This document shows, one piece after another, positions 44,852 through 54,943 of a DNA stretch of 64,000 nucleotides. A model generated the notes under the pieces. It was not told where the DNA came from, searched no databases, and saw only the letters and a program-made list of their open reading frames with translations. The position numbers and the translations under genes are program-made. The DNA comes from Glandiceps talaboti. Lineage: Eukaryota; Hemichordata; Enteropneusta; Spengelidae. The DNA is taken from positions 9,498,598-9,562,597 of the forward strand of contig NC_135560.1 in assembly GCF_964340395.1 (NCBI RefSeq), in the 5' to 3' direction. Each line of letters opens with the position of its first letter. Positions within the stretch are counted from its first letter, which is position 1.

Positions 44852-47800
44852 TTAGGGAGCCTTCAGTAATTACAAGAGGCTGGGGGAAAGTGCCCCCCCC
44901 CCCCTTCACTTTCTTTCTCTAAAACATGCCCCCACCATTCAAATGTTCTAGAAAACATGAGTTCAAATGTTGCCAGACGTGAAAAGGGACACGAGTCCAA
45001 GAATCATTGGTTAGATACACGGACCTCTGATAATCTGGTACGTACACGTTGTTCTGGCGACGCAATATGTCAAATTCAGTCATACTATGGTAAAGTATAT
45101 ATCTAATGCCCATTGCTTTCCACTATATCCAACTCAAAGACTTTTCCGACTGTATTTATTTCATGCAATATCTTTTTGTTTCCATACCCTCTATATATGT
45201 CTGTCGGCAACATAATATCAAAACAGTAGTGTGTAGGCTGATTTCTTTGATGTGGACAAATATGCCGACCATGAAAAAAACTGACAATGCTATACCGGCA
45301 ATGCTTGTACCCCGTGATGATACACGGAACCTCCAACAGTTACTTTGATATCATTTAATATAATGACAAATGCTTTAATACTTCATGTCATAAATATAGT
45401 TCCAACTTTAAGTATGTGTCTATTTATAGCCTATGTGAAGTAGGTTTGATGCCAATATGGACATGAAAGGATGCGACAGTATACAATATTATACCATTCG
45501 ATTTCTATAGTATCACAATAGTGTAAAGGTATAGATATTCACTCTATGCCAACACGATATTTCAATACTGCCCATTGTACGACTTTTTTTATTAATATGC
45601 GGCACTCGCGAACGAGTATGAGTAATTCGGGCGAAGCATCAGGAAAGTAGTTATATGCATCATGTACCGCACTTGTCATTGAGTGGTTACTATTATTTAT
45701 GGCTTTTTCAACACAACGAGGAAACCAACTGCAGTTACACTCTAAGGGACTAGGTATACAGTACAGGGGAGGAACCGGTATTTTTTTTCAAAAGTTCAGT
45801 GCGTGAAAAAGATTGACCCTCCCCGAGGCCTTGCACAAAAATGACTGACCTTCAGATTTGGCATTGGAATCTATGATCAAAAATATCAATGCACCAAAAA
45901 TAGCGACCCCAAACAATTGCATATGGAAAATGATGAACCCCTCCTCTTGTATTTTGTGTCGAGTCCCTAATTCAAGTTAGAAATATTCAACGATTTGGCG
46001 CAGTTGTTCTCAGTAAGCCATTAAACACAGAACAGCACTTTCGTTGTCACGTAAAATATTATATTGCTAGCATTATAAGTAGAGTCAGATTAAGCTTGTC
46101 ACAGTTGGCTCAAAGCTTTCCGACTTATTGCAGGCATAAATGGATTGCGTTGCCTGGTAGCTTTAGTTAGTTCCTATGGAGAAGGCGATCTTGTATCGGT
46201 CGACATTTCGACACTTCTCAGACTATCTACGGAAGAGATAACTTGATATAACTGACAATTCAGTAATATGTTACAATTGGTTATCTTTTGGTCCAACTTC
46301 TTGTTCTGTGCATCTGAAGGAACAGCATATGACCTTCTTTGACGCGATAACTGACCCAGAAGTAGTAGATTATGTGGACCTAAGGAGTTTGACGTAAACA
46401 GACTTGACTTAGAGCTAGAGTTTGATATAGTATAGATAGTCTTTTACTTGAGACACAGTGTTTTACGAAACGCAAATACCTCAACAGACAAGCGTCAAAA
46501 GTTGACGATTTTGACGTCCGAGACGTACGTATGTACGTACGTATACCATGACTACACGTATTTGGTATTTCATAGAAGCAGGTCGACTTTTAATTTATCG
46601 AATGTATTCCTAGAATCCTGTAGTCTTGTTTTCATAAAATGTACACCGGTTATGCTACCATCATGCATCGCCTCCTTTACATGAAATAAACTAAAAAAAA
46701 ACAGGAAAGCGTGGATCACTGCCAAACATCACAGTGTATGCCTCAATGATTACGACTCTGGTAATCGAGGCTTCGATACAAACTAAACACTATTGCTGTT
46801 CGATGTGGTACATTACACAACTGATGATATCGGTTCCTCTGTTGTGCGAATCTAATCACCATGTGATCAAGATAGTGTAAACATTGGAAGTCCCAAAACA
46901 CTACACTGCAAGTTTATATAACTAGCTTGCCAGAAAGCCTCCCTACTGAGACTATAATTAAACCAACAACCCATTCAACATCTTATCAATGTTGTATCAA
47001 CATGTCACAACAATAGATTTAATTTGTGTTTATCTTAGTAAACAGGAGCTCAACTACCAGAGTAATATCCCCATTTCTGTGCTTTCTGTTTTACCATCTA
47101 TGAACCAAGAAATTGGGATGCAATGGTCATATTTATAGGATTGTATTTTGTTTTATCTTTTTCAGAAAAAAAATAGAATTATTTAAAACATAGACTTTCG
47201 TGGTACTACACTCATAACATTAAATAGGATGACGCCAATAACTTACTTCCAAAAAGTGGTCGTATTCTTGAATCGTAGCCATCTAAGATGTCGCTGAATA
47301 ACTGTATTACGTCACTTTCCTTGGAAGCATTCACCCCTGAACCATTTTGTCTAATGATTAAAACAAACAGAAAAAAAACACTTCATGAAATAATCGAATA
47401 TAAAAACTAAAGGATACGGTCTGAAACTTTGTCGTTTTCTTTTCTGAGAAAGAAATAATTTCATTTGATTACCCAATTCACGAATCAACTGATTCGACAA
47501 CCGCAATAATACACATAACATGATTACATAATCCAAGAATCACATGATTCGACGACGCAATAGGTTGGAAGAAAATGACGTCATATGTAATATGATTTGA
47601 TTACGTAATTCATGAATAACATGATTCGACGACGCAATGGGTGGAAGGAAATGACGTCATATATAACATGATTTGATTACGTAATCCAAGAATCACATGA
47701 TTCGATGACGTAATGGTTTGGAAGGAAATAAGTATGTTGTACGATGTTCGAAAAATACATTACTTTCATAATAACAGCATTGCACACTGAGAAAATGAGT

Positions 47801-48991
47801 ACCTTTATAACTCAAGTATGTTTCACTACCGGCAAAAATAATCTGCTTGAGAAATAATGGTTGAGTAAACAGACATGTGGTGAAGTTTACCGTTCTTACT
47901 TTTACTGGTACGGGGCGTTTAGCTTTTTGTCACTTTTCAGTTTGTTTTCGTGTCATCATAGATTAAGATTTCACTATTTTTAATACGACATGGCTTTTTA
48001 ACGCAGCTTTTGGTGTCAGATGTTCTATCAATATGTTACAGATATTGACGCTTAAACTAAAGGTATTGTGATTTTGTTCACCTGAATAATTTGTATCACT
48101 CGAGTTTTCTTTCCTGTCACCAAAAAATGACGGATCTTTTATCCTCAAATATGTTTTTTGTTATGTTTCAAGTTGACTGTGAATATATTCTAGTAGTCCT
48201 AAATTGTATACGCGTCTTCCCGTCAACCACAATACATTATAGATTTCTAGTACACTTCAAAAACAATTACAGAAAAAAAAAATCAAAAACAATTACAGAT
48301 AAGTTAAATTCCGAGAGGTTCATTTCGACAATTCGCTAACGGTATGAAAGTCTGAGTTACAAAGCTTTCGTCTTTATGTGTCTACAAAAATGAATTTGGT
48401 CAAATTACTTGAGTAATATTGAGGTTGATATAACTGTCATGAGCTTTGAAATATCGAATAAACTCGAGAAAAATGATCACCAGACTTGTTGAAAAGCACA
48501 CGTGGACTTTGCAAACCGTAGTTGACGAGTGGTATTGTCAAATATGATGGCGAACGCAACTTATCTATAACATCACGTTTTAAAGGCCAGAGTTTTAATC
48601 CCATGTTTTTGCATTAGTGTTATCTTATCAGTGGAGCTACATTGATTACATAGGTTCATTCGTTTGCTCTGGACCAAAATTCATGAACAAAAAATTACTT
48701 ATGATTCTAGTATATATTGAGAGTAAATCGTAAATGTTACCTTCATCGTATCTGATGAGCCTCGTCATTCCAGCTATATTTACATTCAACTTATAAACGT
48801 GTATGAAGTACAATTGAAACTCGTGTACATGAATAGACACAGCACCAATAATGTAGTAGTTTCACTGCAAACGTCGACACATACACAAAATGAATATAAA
48901 AATCAAGATAAAATTGCGACCATTTCATCACTCACCCAAACACGCAGGCACAGAAGTGCATCAATATAGTCACGAAGGCAAAAGCAGACAT
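33366..48991 (-). CDS. Gene B: glycine-receptor-like Cys-loop chloride channel subunit
   Basis: Complete paralog of gene A. Exons in transcript order: 48991-48936, 47350-47247, 42185-42115, 40346-40129, 39575-39493, 39059-38922, 37812-37583, 34356-34225 and 33758-33366. All are GT-AG, giving 474 aa ending in TGA. Residues 1-18 form a signal peptide ([18 protein letters not shown]). The ligand domain has YLRQQW and [10 protein letters not shown]; Cys-loop C157-C171; GlyR-type second loop C217-C228 ([12 protein letters not shown]). M1 about 241-262, PAR at 269-271, M2 about 271-289, M3 about 303-325, M4 about 421-441. Possible N-glycosylation at NGS (21-23) and NGT in exon 4. The C-terminus extends past M4 by about 30 residues with a six-Ala stretch and an acidic end. 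GlyR numbering shows S129 replaced by Met and Y202 by Ile, so glycine sensitivity is doubtful. M2-region identity to gene A is about 84%. The most secure channel model here. Confidence 0.93.
34495..34735. repeat. Dispersed repeat R2, copy 1
   Basis: Shares GTTCAGTGCGTGA, AAAGATTG, CCTTGCACAAAA, ACTGACC, ATCAAAAATATCA and GATGAAAAATGGTGAACCC-like blocks in order with about 45772-45975. It lies in the gene B intron between the M2 and M3 exons. No frame or clear ends are visible. Confidence 0.75.
36012..36208 (-). CDS. Candidate terminal exon or small membrane protein nested in gene B
   Basis: Open reverse frame with a possible acceptor (atttgtcag) just before it and a stop at 36012. From its ATG it encodes 58 residues: [20 protein letters not shown], a convincing single membrane segment, then a basic stretch (KNRQR) and a polar tail ending PNAPV. 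Codons are richer in CpG (GCG, CGA) than the surrounding AT-rich intron, as in real exons here. The frame does not join the phase-0 end of the upstream gene B exon, so it is not an alternative gene B terminus by simple splicing. I do not recognise the protein, and it may be chance. Confidence 0.25.
37819..37845. repeat. (AAAC)n tract at an acceptor
   Basis: Seven AAAC units on the plus strand, which are (GTTT)n on the gene B strand. They immediately precede the M1-M2 exon acceptor and form part of its polypyrimidine tract. Confidence 0.85.
40727..40753. repeat. (TTTA)n microsatellite
   Basis: About seven TTTA tetramers in a gene B intron. Confidence 0.9.
42605..43027. mobile_element. TIR element family T1, copy 3
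   Basis: Left end AAAAAATTGTTTCCTTCCGA with a small insertion in the TIR, then TAACATGACTTCAG. Right end GGGTTATCGGAGACATACTA, then TTTTTATTTGGCCT. Same orientation as the 19.75-kb copy. It lies in the gene B intron between 47247 and 42185. Confidence 0.72.
44551..44848. repeat. (CATTA)n followed by GT/GA compound microsatellite
   Basis: About 20 CATTA pentamers (one CATCA variant) run to 44650. Then alternating GA and GT blocks with GTGTACATGTGT-like and TTTGTTAGGG inserts extend to 44848. Intronic in gene B. Confidence 0.92.
45772..45975. repeat. Dispersed repeat R2, copy 2
   Basis: Counterpart of 34495-34735 in the same orientation, with the same ordered blocks and more drift. Both lie within introns of gene B. 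Confidence 0.75.
47490..47730. promoter_or_regulatory. Tandem array of CRE and PAR-bZIP-like sites in gene B intron 1
   Basis: Three tandem units of about 80-90 bp repeat GATTACGTAATCCA(A/T)GAATCA, CATGATTCGACGACG and GGAAGGAAATGACGTCATAT. Perfect TGACGTCA occurs at 47576-47583 and 47652-47659. Perfect ATTACGTAAT occurs at 47600-47609 and 47676-47685. These are the classical CREB/ATF and PAR-bZIP/NFIL3 palindromes. The array sits 0.14 kb downstream (gene sense) of the end of intron 1 being read backward, that is, just upstream of exon 2. Regulatory role is inferred. Confidence 0.5.
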
Positions 48992-50182
48992 CTTGAAGTA
49001 CTTTCTACCATGACCTACACGAGTCGGATTCACAACAAGGGAACCTCGACGACCGTGATCTCAAGAACGCTCCTCCCACCACCACCGACGTCGGGTCAAT
49101 GTTACTCGAGTTGCCAGGACAACAAATAAATGGGGTCAATTACGCTGTTATACATAGTGAAACGTTTTAGATATAAGATTAAAATGAAAGCATCGTACAC
49201 ACGAGTGCCAGCAGGATTCGAGATGATGACGTTCGTCACAGTACTCACATATGGTACTTTGTACCTTTTGAATGTAAAGCACCAAAATAATGGTTATACC
49301 CCCTGCAAGCATACATCAAACATATTATATTGACGGTGTATCGATTCTGTTCAGTAAAATTCCCTCAGTGAACCGGAAACGTATTCAATAAAGATCAAGC
49401 TTTGGTGGCGAGTGACGTCATATTTAGGGAGCCAATAAGATTAGCGATCCTCATCACTAATATTATAATTTCTATGATCCCCCGTCACGGTGGTAAATTT
49501 CTGTGCAAAATGAACACAAAAGCAATATGAGATGATGATAAGATAGTCGTAATAATTCAACCCACTCAACATGGCATGTTTTGTCTGAGTATTATACATC
49601 TCACTTTAGGACATATTTAAAAAAAAAAGAAAAAAAAGAGAAATGTGAAATAGCTACTAGACATGGTGACACGAAGTTATAAATATCTACCAACTAAGCG
49701 TCAACTCCAAATATCAATGTTTAACGAGAGAAGATCTTAAATCAATTCTCAATGAAATATGCTGGAAGTCTGCTGTCAGTAAATGAGCTGGCATTTTGCC
49801 AATGGATGCACCATATACTGTCAATGAGTTCCTTCGTATGTTGTACTATTTTTTTTATTCATAACCCTACACTTATTGAAAGAATAGAAAAGTAAAAAAA
49901 AAGAAGCTGAATTGAATATATATATATATATATAAATATATGTGTATATGTATGTATATTTGTACTCTGGTGTGGGCGTTAAATTTCGACTGACAGTTAC
50001 AAATGAAGGGATTGACCGATCAGGGAAAAGCGTGAAGACCGGTGTATCAGCAGAGTGACAAATTTATCTCATGTCGGTGGCGCGAGTGTATTTTCTGTGT
50101 ATGAGATCCAATTTGTCATCCAGGGAAAAGTGAATAGACACAGACAAGCATGACAAAATCATTTTATATATGCATATATTTA

Positions 50183-50618
50183 TTTATTTATTTATTTATG
50201 TATGTATGTATGTATGTATGTATGTATGTATGTATGTATGTATGTATGTATGTATGTATGTATGTATGTATGTATGTATGTATGTATGTATGTATGTATG
50301 TATGTATGTATGTATGTATGTATGTATGTATGTATGTATGTATGTATGTATGTATGTATGTATGTATGTATGTATGTATGTATGTATGTATGTATGTATG
50401 TATGTATGTATGTATGTATGTATGTATGTACATGTATGTATGTATGTATGTATGTATGTATGTATGTATGTATGTATGTATGTATGTATGTATTTATTTA
50501 TTTATTTGTGTATGCATGTACGTATGTATGTATGTATGTATGTATGTATGTGTGTGTGCGTGCGTATGTATGTATGTATGTATGTATGTATGTATGTATG
50601 TATGTATGTATGTATGTA

Positions 50619-50662
<44 letters not shown>

Positions 50663-50727
50663 CATGTGCATGTGCATGTGCATGTGCATGTGCATGTGTA
50701 TGTGTATGTGTGTGTGTGTGTGTCATG
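50183..50727. repeat. (TATG)n/(TG)n/(TGCA) compound array, copy 1
   Basis: About 75 TATG tetramers with TTTA and TACATG interruptions, then TG, then alternating GCATGT hexamers, then TG. It forms the left edge of the duplicated unit. Open frames of repeated Met-Tyr-Val-Cys up to 228 codons come only from the tetramer being non-multiple of three and free of stops. Confidence 0.97.
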
Positions 50728-50760
50728 TGAAACGGGAGTATTCAGGGATGCAAAAGTGTC

Positions 50761-50776
50761 GCCACGAGAGGGCACC
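50761..50776. promoter_or_regulatory. CTCF-like motif
   Basis: GCCACGAGAGGGCACC fits the CTCF core CCASYAGRKGGC except for one base. It lies between the TATG array and the TA-flanked element and is repeated at 58411. Motif resemblance only; occupancy unknown. Confidence 0.25.
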
Positions 50777-51181
50777 ATCACCGTGAATTACATCAGGAGA
50801 ATACTACTAACACAACACACCTTTAAAGAAACTTGAATACCATTTCAATAATTCATTTGTAATTAATGCAACGCAGTATATATTGTCACATTTTTTTCTA
50901 AAAATCAAAACATTTTTTTGCCTTTTTTCTTTTTTGAAATCGACACAAGTTCTTTCCTGCAAATAATTTAGATACCATCATGATCATGAGACATCGACAT
51001 TCATCTCAGCTAGAAGTATCCTTTGATTGTGGTCGGCATGGATATTGGAAATACATATGCAGTAATATGAACGTCAATAATATCTGCCACAATAATGCGT
51101 TCCAACAGTTGATAGATCTTCACCTTTTTTCTTACTTCTTTGTCTGTTTTGAGATGAAAGGTGGCGTTTCGATTCATGTTA

Positions 51182-52634
51182 CTACCAAACTAGAGTGACC
51201 ATAGAGTTTCAATTAGGCAGCACGGTGTTTTTTTTTATATCTCACACAACATTTTTTTGTTACAAATTACATACAACAAAATACAGACTCATAGCGTGCA
51301 CACATGAAATGTTACATTTTATGTCACTGTGAACACACCTAAAAACAGATTTGTGTTTGAATCTCCTTTGTCTCGTGTTCACAGTGAGATAAAATGTATC
51401 ATTTTATATGCATGCCTGCTATCAGTGCCTTGTTTTTGTTCTATGTAATTTGTGAGACGTAAAAAAACATTGTGCTGCCTAATTGAAACACTATAGGCAC
51501 TTTGGTTTGGTAGTAAAAAACATTGTGCTGCCTAATTGAAACACTATAGGCACTCTGGTTTGGTAGTAAAAACAACATTGTGCCGCCTAATTGAAACACT
51601 ATAGGCACTCTGGTTTGGTAGTAAAAACAACATTGTGCTGCCTAATTGAAACACTATAGGCACTCTGGTTTGGTAGTAAAAAATATTGTGCTGCCTAATT
51701 GAAACACTATAGGCACTTTGGTTTGGTAGTAAAAAACATTGTGCTGCCTAATTGAAACACTATAGGCACTTTGGTTTGGTAGTAAAAAACATTGTGCTGC
51801 CTAATTGAAACACTATAGGCACTCTGGTTTGGTAGTAAAAAATATTGTGCTGCCTAATTGAAACACTATAGGCACTTTGGTTTGGTAGTAAAAAACATTG
51901 TGCTGCCTAATTGAAACACTATAGGCACTCTGGTTTGGTAGTAAAAACAACATTGTGCTGCCTAATTGAAACACTATAGGCACTCTGGTTTGGTAGTAAA
52001 AAATATTGTGCTGCCTAATTGAAACACTATAGGCACTTTGGTTTGGTAGTAAAAAACATTGTGCTGCCTAATTGAAACACTATAGGCACTTTGGTTTGGT
52101 AGTAAAAAACATTGTGCTGCCTAATTGAAACACTATAGGCACTCTGGTTTGGTAGTAAAAAATATTGTGCTGCCTAATTGAAACACTATAGGCACTTTGG
52201 TTTGGTAGTAAAAAACATTGTGCTGCCTAATTGAAACACTATAGGCACTTTGGTTTGGTAGTAAAAAACATTGTGCTGCCTAATTGAAACACTATAGGCA
52301 CTCTGGTTTGGTAGTAAAAACAACATTGTGCTGCCTAATTGAAACACTATAGGCACTCTGGTTTGGTAGTAAAAAATATTGTGCTGCCTAATTGAAACAC
52401 TATAGGCACTTTGGTTTGGTAGTAAAAAACATTGTGCTGCCTAATTGAAACACTATAGGCACTTTGGTTTGGTAGTAAAAAACATTGTGCTGCCTAATTG
52501 AAACACTATAGGCACTCTGGTTTGGTAGTAAAAAATATTGTGCTGCCTAATTGAAACTCTATAGTCACTCTGGATTGGTAGTAAAAAATATTGTGCTGCC
52601 TAATTGAAACACTATAGTCACTCTTGTTTGGTAG
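51182..52634. mobile_element. Palindromic TA-flanked (Tc1/mariner-like) MITE with expanded 3' terminal repeat, copy 1
   Basis: The left end CTACCAAACTAGAGTGACC and the right end with GTCACTCTTGTTTGGTAG are inverted matches, each bordered by TA, as expected for Tc1/mariner insertion. The region 51182-51520 is a long imperfect palindrome: GTTACATTTTATGTCACTGTG pairs with CACAGTGAGATAAAATGTA, and ACAAATTACATA with TATGTAATTTGT. The right TIR, instead of occurring once, is present as 22 tandem 53-bp units (about 51463-52634) containing GTGCTGCCTAATTGAAAC and ACTATAGGCAC. No transposase frame. Some units differ by actTtgg/actCtgg and by A-tract variants that recur in a higher-order pattern. Confidence 0.88.
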
Positions 52635-52861
52635 TACGCAATTTTTGACTGTCAATACGTTTTAATCAATCGTTACAGCCACATTATAAACGTTTTGGGG
52701 TTTCAGGCACACCGACCGAATATTTTACATTGACTTTTAATCCTCTCTACTGTTTTATATTTGTATGTTTTATAGGTTAATGCTGTGAAATACATAAGTG
52801 GATTTTTTTAAATTCTCTGAACTGAGAGCTTGTAATAAGTCAAAGATACAAATGATGACGA

Positions 52862-52862
52862 T

Positions 52863-52932
<70 letters not shown>
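52862..52932. repeat. (ATG)n microsatellite, copy 1
   Basis: About 23 ATG/GAT trimers. Copy 2 at 60512-60576 is two trimers shorter, accounting for the 6-bp change in duplication offset. Confidence 0.95.
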
Positions 52933-53376
52933 CTGGGGTCGCGATTCAAACGTATTCAATTTCCACATAAAGATAAAGTCTGCTTTTCAGAATTAGTTCA
53001 GGAACGAAACATTCGTAGGTCTGTGACATTGCAACAACGCAGGACTGTCCGATTGATGAACACGTGACCTCAAAACGGGTCAACCACTTGTTGAAATGTT
53101 GCGAGTGAGATATAGTCACTGTGTTGAATGTGTCAAATTTGACAATGCGGAATAATACTGTATATATAATAATTGAACACCATCAAATATGTTTGTGTTT
53201 TAATTGACCTCGTCGGATATTTCTATGTTAATATATTTACATGTTGTTTCCATACACAACATCCTAATTGCGCTTGCTACGTCACTTTAGAGCGACCAGC
53301 AACATGTTTAGTTGTGTAACAAAAATAGAACAATGCCGCACTCAGTGAATTTATAATCGTATCTACTATTTCAGGA

Positions 53377-53448
53377 ATGACCGACATGGCAAAGTCGTCC
53401 ATGTTGGAATTGTTGTCAACTACATTTTCTGTCAGATATTCCTGTTGA
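53377..53448 (+). other. Possible upstream ORF before gene C
   Basis: A 23-codon frame (MTDMAKSSMLELLSTTFSV...) opens directly after a TTTCAG acceptor-like sequence and stops 47 bases before the gene C ATG. It contains no recognisable domain. If the 5' UTR exon starts at about 53375 it would act as an upstream ORF. Also present in copy 2 at 61021-61092. Confidence 0.3.
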
Positions 53449-53495
53449 AAACTTCAAGACGGGTGAGAGGGGAAGACAACGAAAACGTTGTCACG

Positions 53496-54898
53496 ATGGC
53501 GGAGGGCGAGACTCAGAAACGCTCAAAACGGAAGCCGGTCAGTACCATCAGCGTGGCGTTGTGCTCGATGTCCGCCACCGGGAACATACAGCTTTTGTAC
53601 GATAAAGCCATCGAGTCTCGTCTTGCCAAAAGGGTAGTTCACGTGAAAATGAAAAGCGGGAGCGTTCTTCCAGTCAAGGACATTGAGGAATTCGATGTGG
53701 TCATTCTATGTCATTCAAAAAACTGGAAGTCGTCTCAAAAAATCAAGGGGAAATATAACGAGTTGACGGAATTACCATATCAATATTATCAACAGTTTTT
53801 GAGAGATGCAGAACGGGTTAAAGGTAGGCATCACTTTTCAAAAGGAATTAACAGTATGGTCGACGCTGTTGCACTTTTAGCATACTTTAAGGTGTCGCTT
53901 TTCTTGGTGACTTCATAAACGTTATCGTAAAACTTAATATGAGTTTCAACAATGAACGTTTATGATAACGTTATGGTAAAGAAATGACATAAAATTCAAG
54001 CTATATAACTGTTACATAAAAAAATATAAACCGTGATTTCTCGTTTCAATTTTGAGTCTTTTTGGACTGACTAGACAAAATACGTACCGTTCAATTACTG
54101 TCTACTAGACTTTTAAAGGTTTGACATTTGCCTCGAAATGACGTTAACAGACATGTTTGGAATTTTAGTCTAGGTTGAATATGGCAAGAACAAGAAATAT
54201 GACATGTAGACTAATGCCACACCCAGAATACAGAAAAATATACATATACCAATAAGAGAAAAGCAAACTATGTTTTTAATCTGGATGAATCTATTTTGTG
54301 TAGATAAGATCTTCAGGCATCACAGTGTGTTTGATTTAAATCTTAGTGGATCATTGACCTCCCGGTGACAATTCCCTAAGAAATCATTGGCATTCCCAGT
54401 AAAACGGATACTTTGTATTTTTAATTCTTATGAATAATGTATTTGATAAAGCATAACCATACCTATTAATCAAGTTAGGACGTTGTGATTTGTATAACAA
54501 TGACATTTCATTTTGTTATATATAAAAAAGAAGAAAAGCTAGCTTGTTCATTTGAATAAATATTTAGTAAAGTAAATTTAACTGATCCTGAAGTAGGACA
54601 GTTAGTGACAGCTTATACTTGAGTGGGTGAAGTGTTGATCTCACCTTTCGCTGATTTTGAATAGACTGTAGATTGAAATAACCAACAAATAATCACACAA
54701 TGTAAACTATGACAAGTGAACACTGTCGACAGTAGACAACCGAACAGCAACATACCGTTCAATGTTACGTCAAATTACGTCATAATGCGTTCACTTGAGC
54801 CAAGTTAATAGAGCAGGTGCTGCCAACGGATGAAGCTGTTCGTGCCAACAAGTAGTTTGTACATGATACAGTGGAATGACGGTGTATGTATGTGTGTA

Positions 54899-54943
<45 letters not shown>

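Larger units (their letters stand above)
48992..53376. other. Head-to-head spacer between gene B and gene C
   Basis: Genes B and C diverge here, so both promoters must lie in this 4.4-kb stretch. The segment directly upstream of the gene B start is relatively CpG containing, and TGACGTCA lies at 49413-49420. From 50.18 kb rightwards the sequence belongs to the duplicated unit and is mostly microsatellite, the TA-flanked element with its 53-bp satellite, and an ATG array. A reverse or forward open frame of 72 codons at 50980-51198 has no recognisable product. Confidence 0.6.

Noticed and set aside
44510-44922. Low-complexity frames over CATTA/GT/GA repeats
   Set aside because: Microsatellite artefacts in a gene B intron.
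50150-50836. Long open frames of repeated Met-Tyr-Val-Cys
   Set aside because: A TATG tetramer is stop-free in all plus frames and its complement is also open; length and composition derive from the microsatellite. The same applies to 57737-58486, 13460-14095 and 9446-9673.
50980-51198. 72-codon frame present in both duplicated units
   Set aside because: Identity between units is expected for all DNA there and is not evidence of selection; its end runs into the TA-flanked element terminus.
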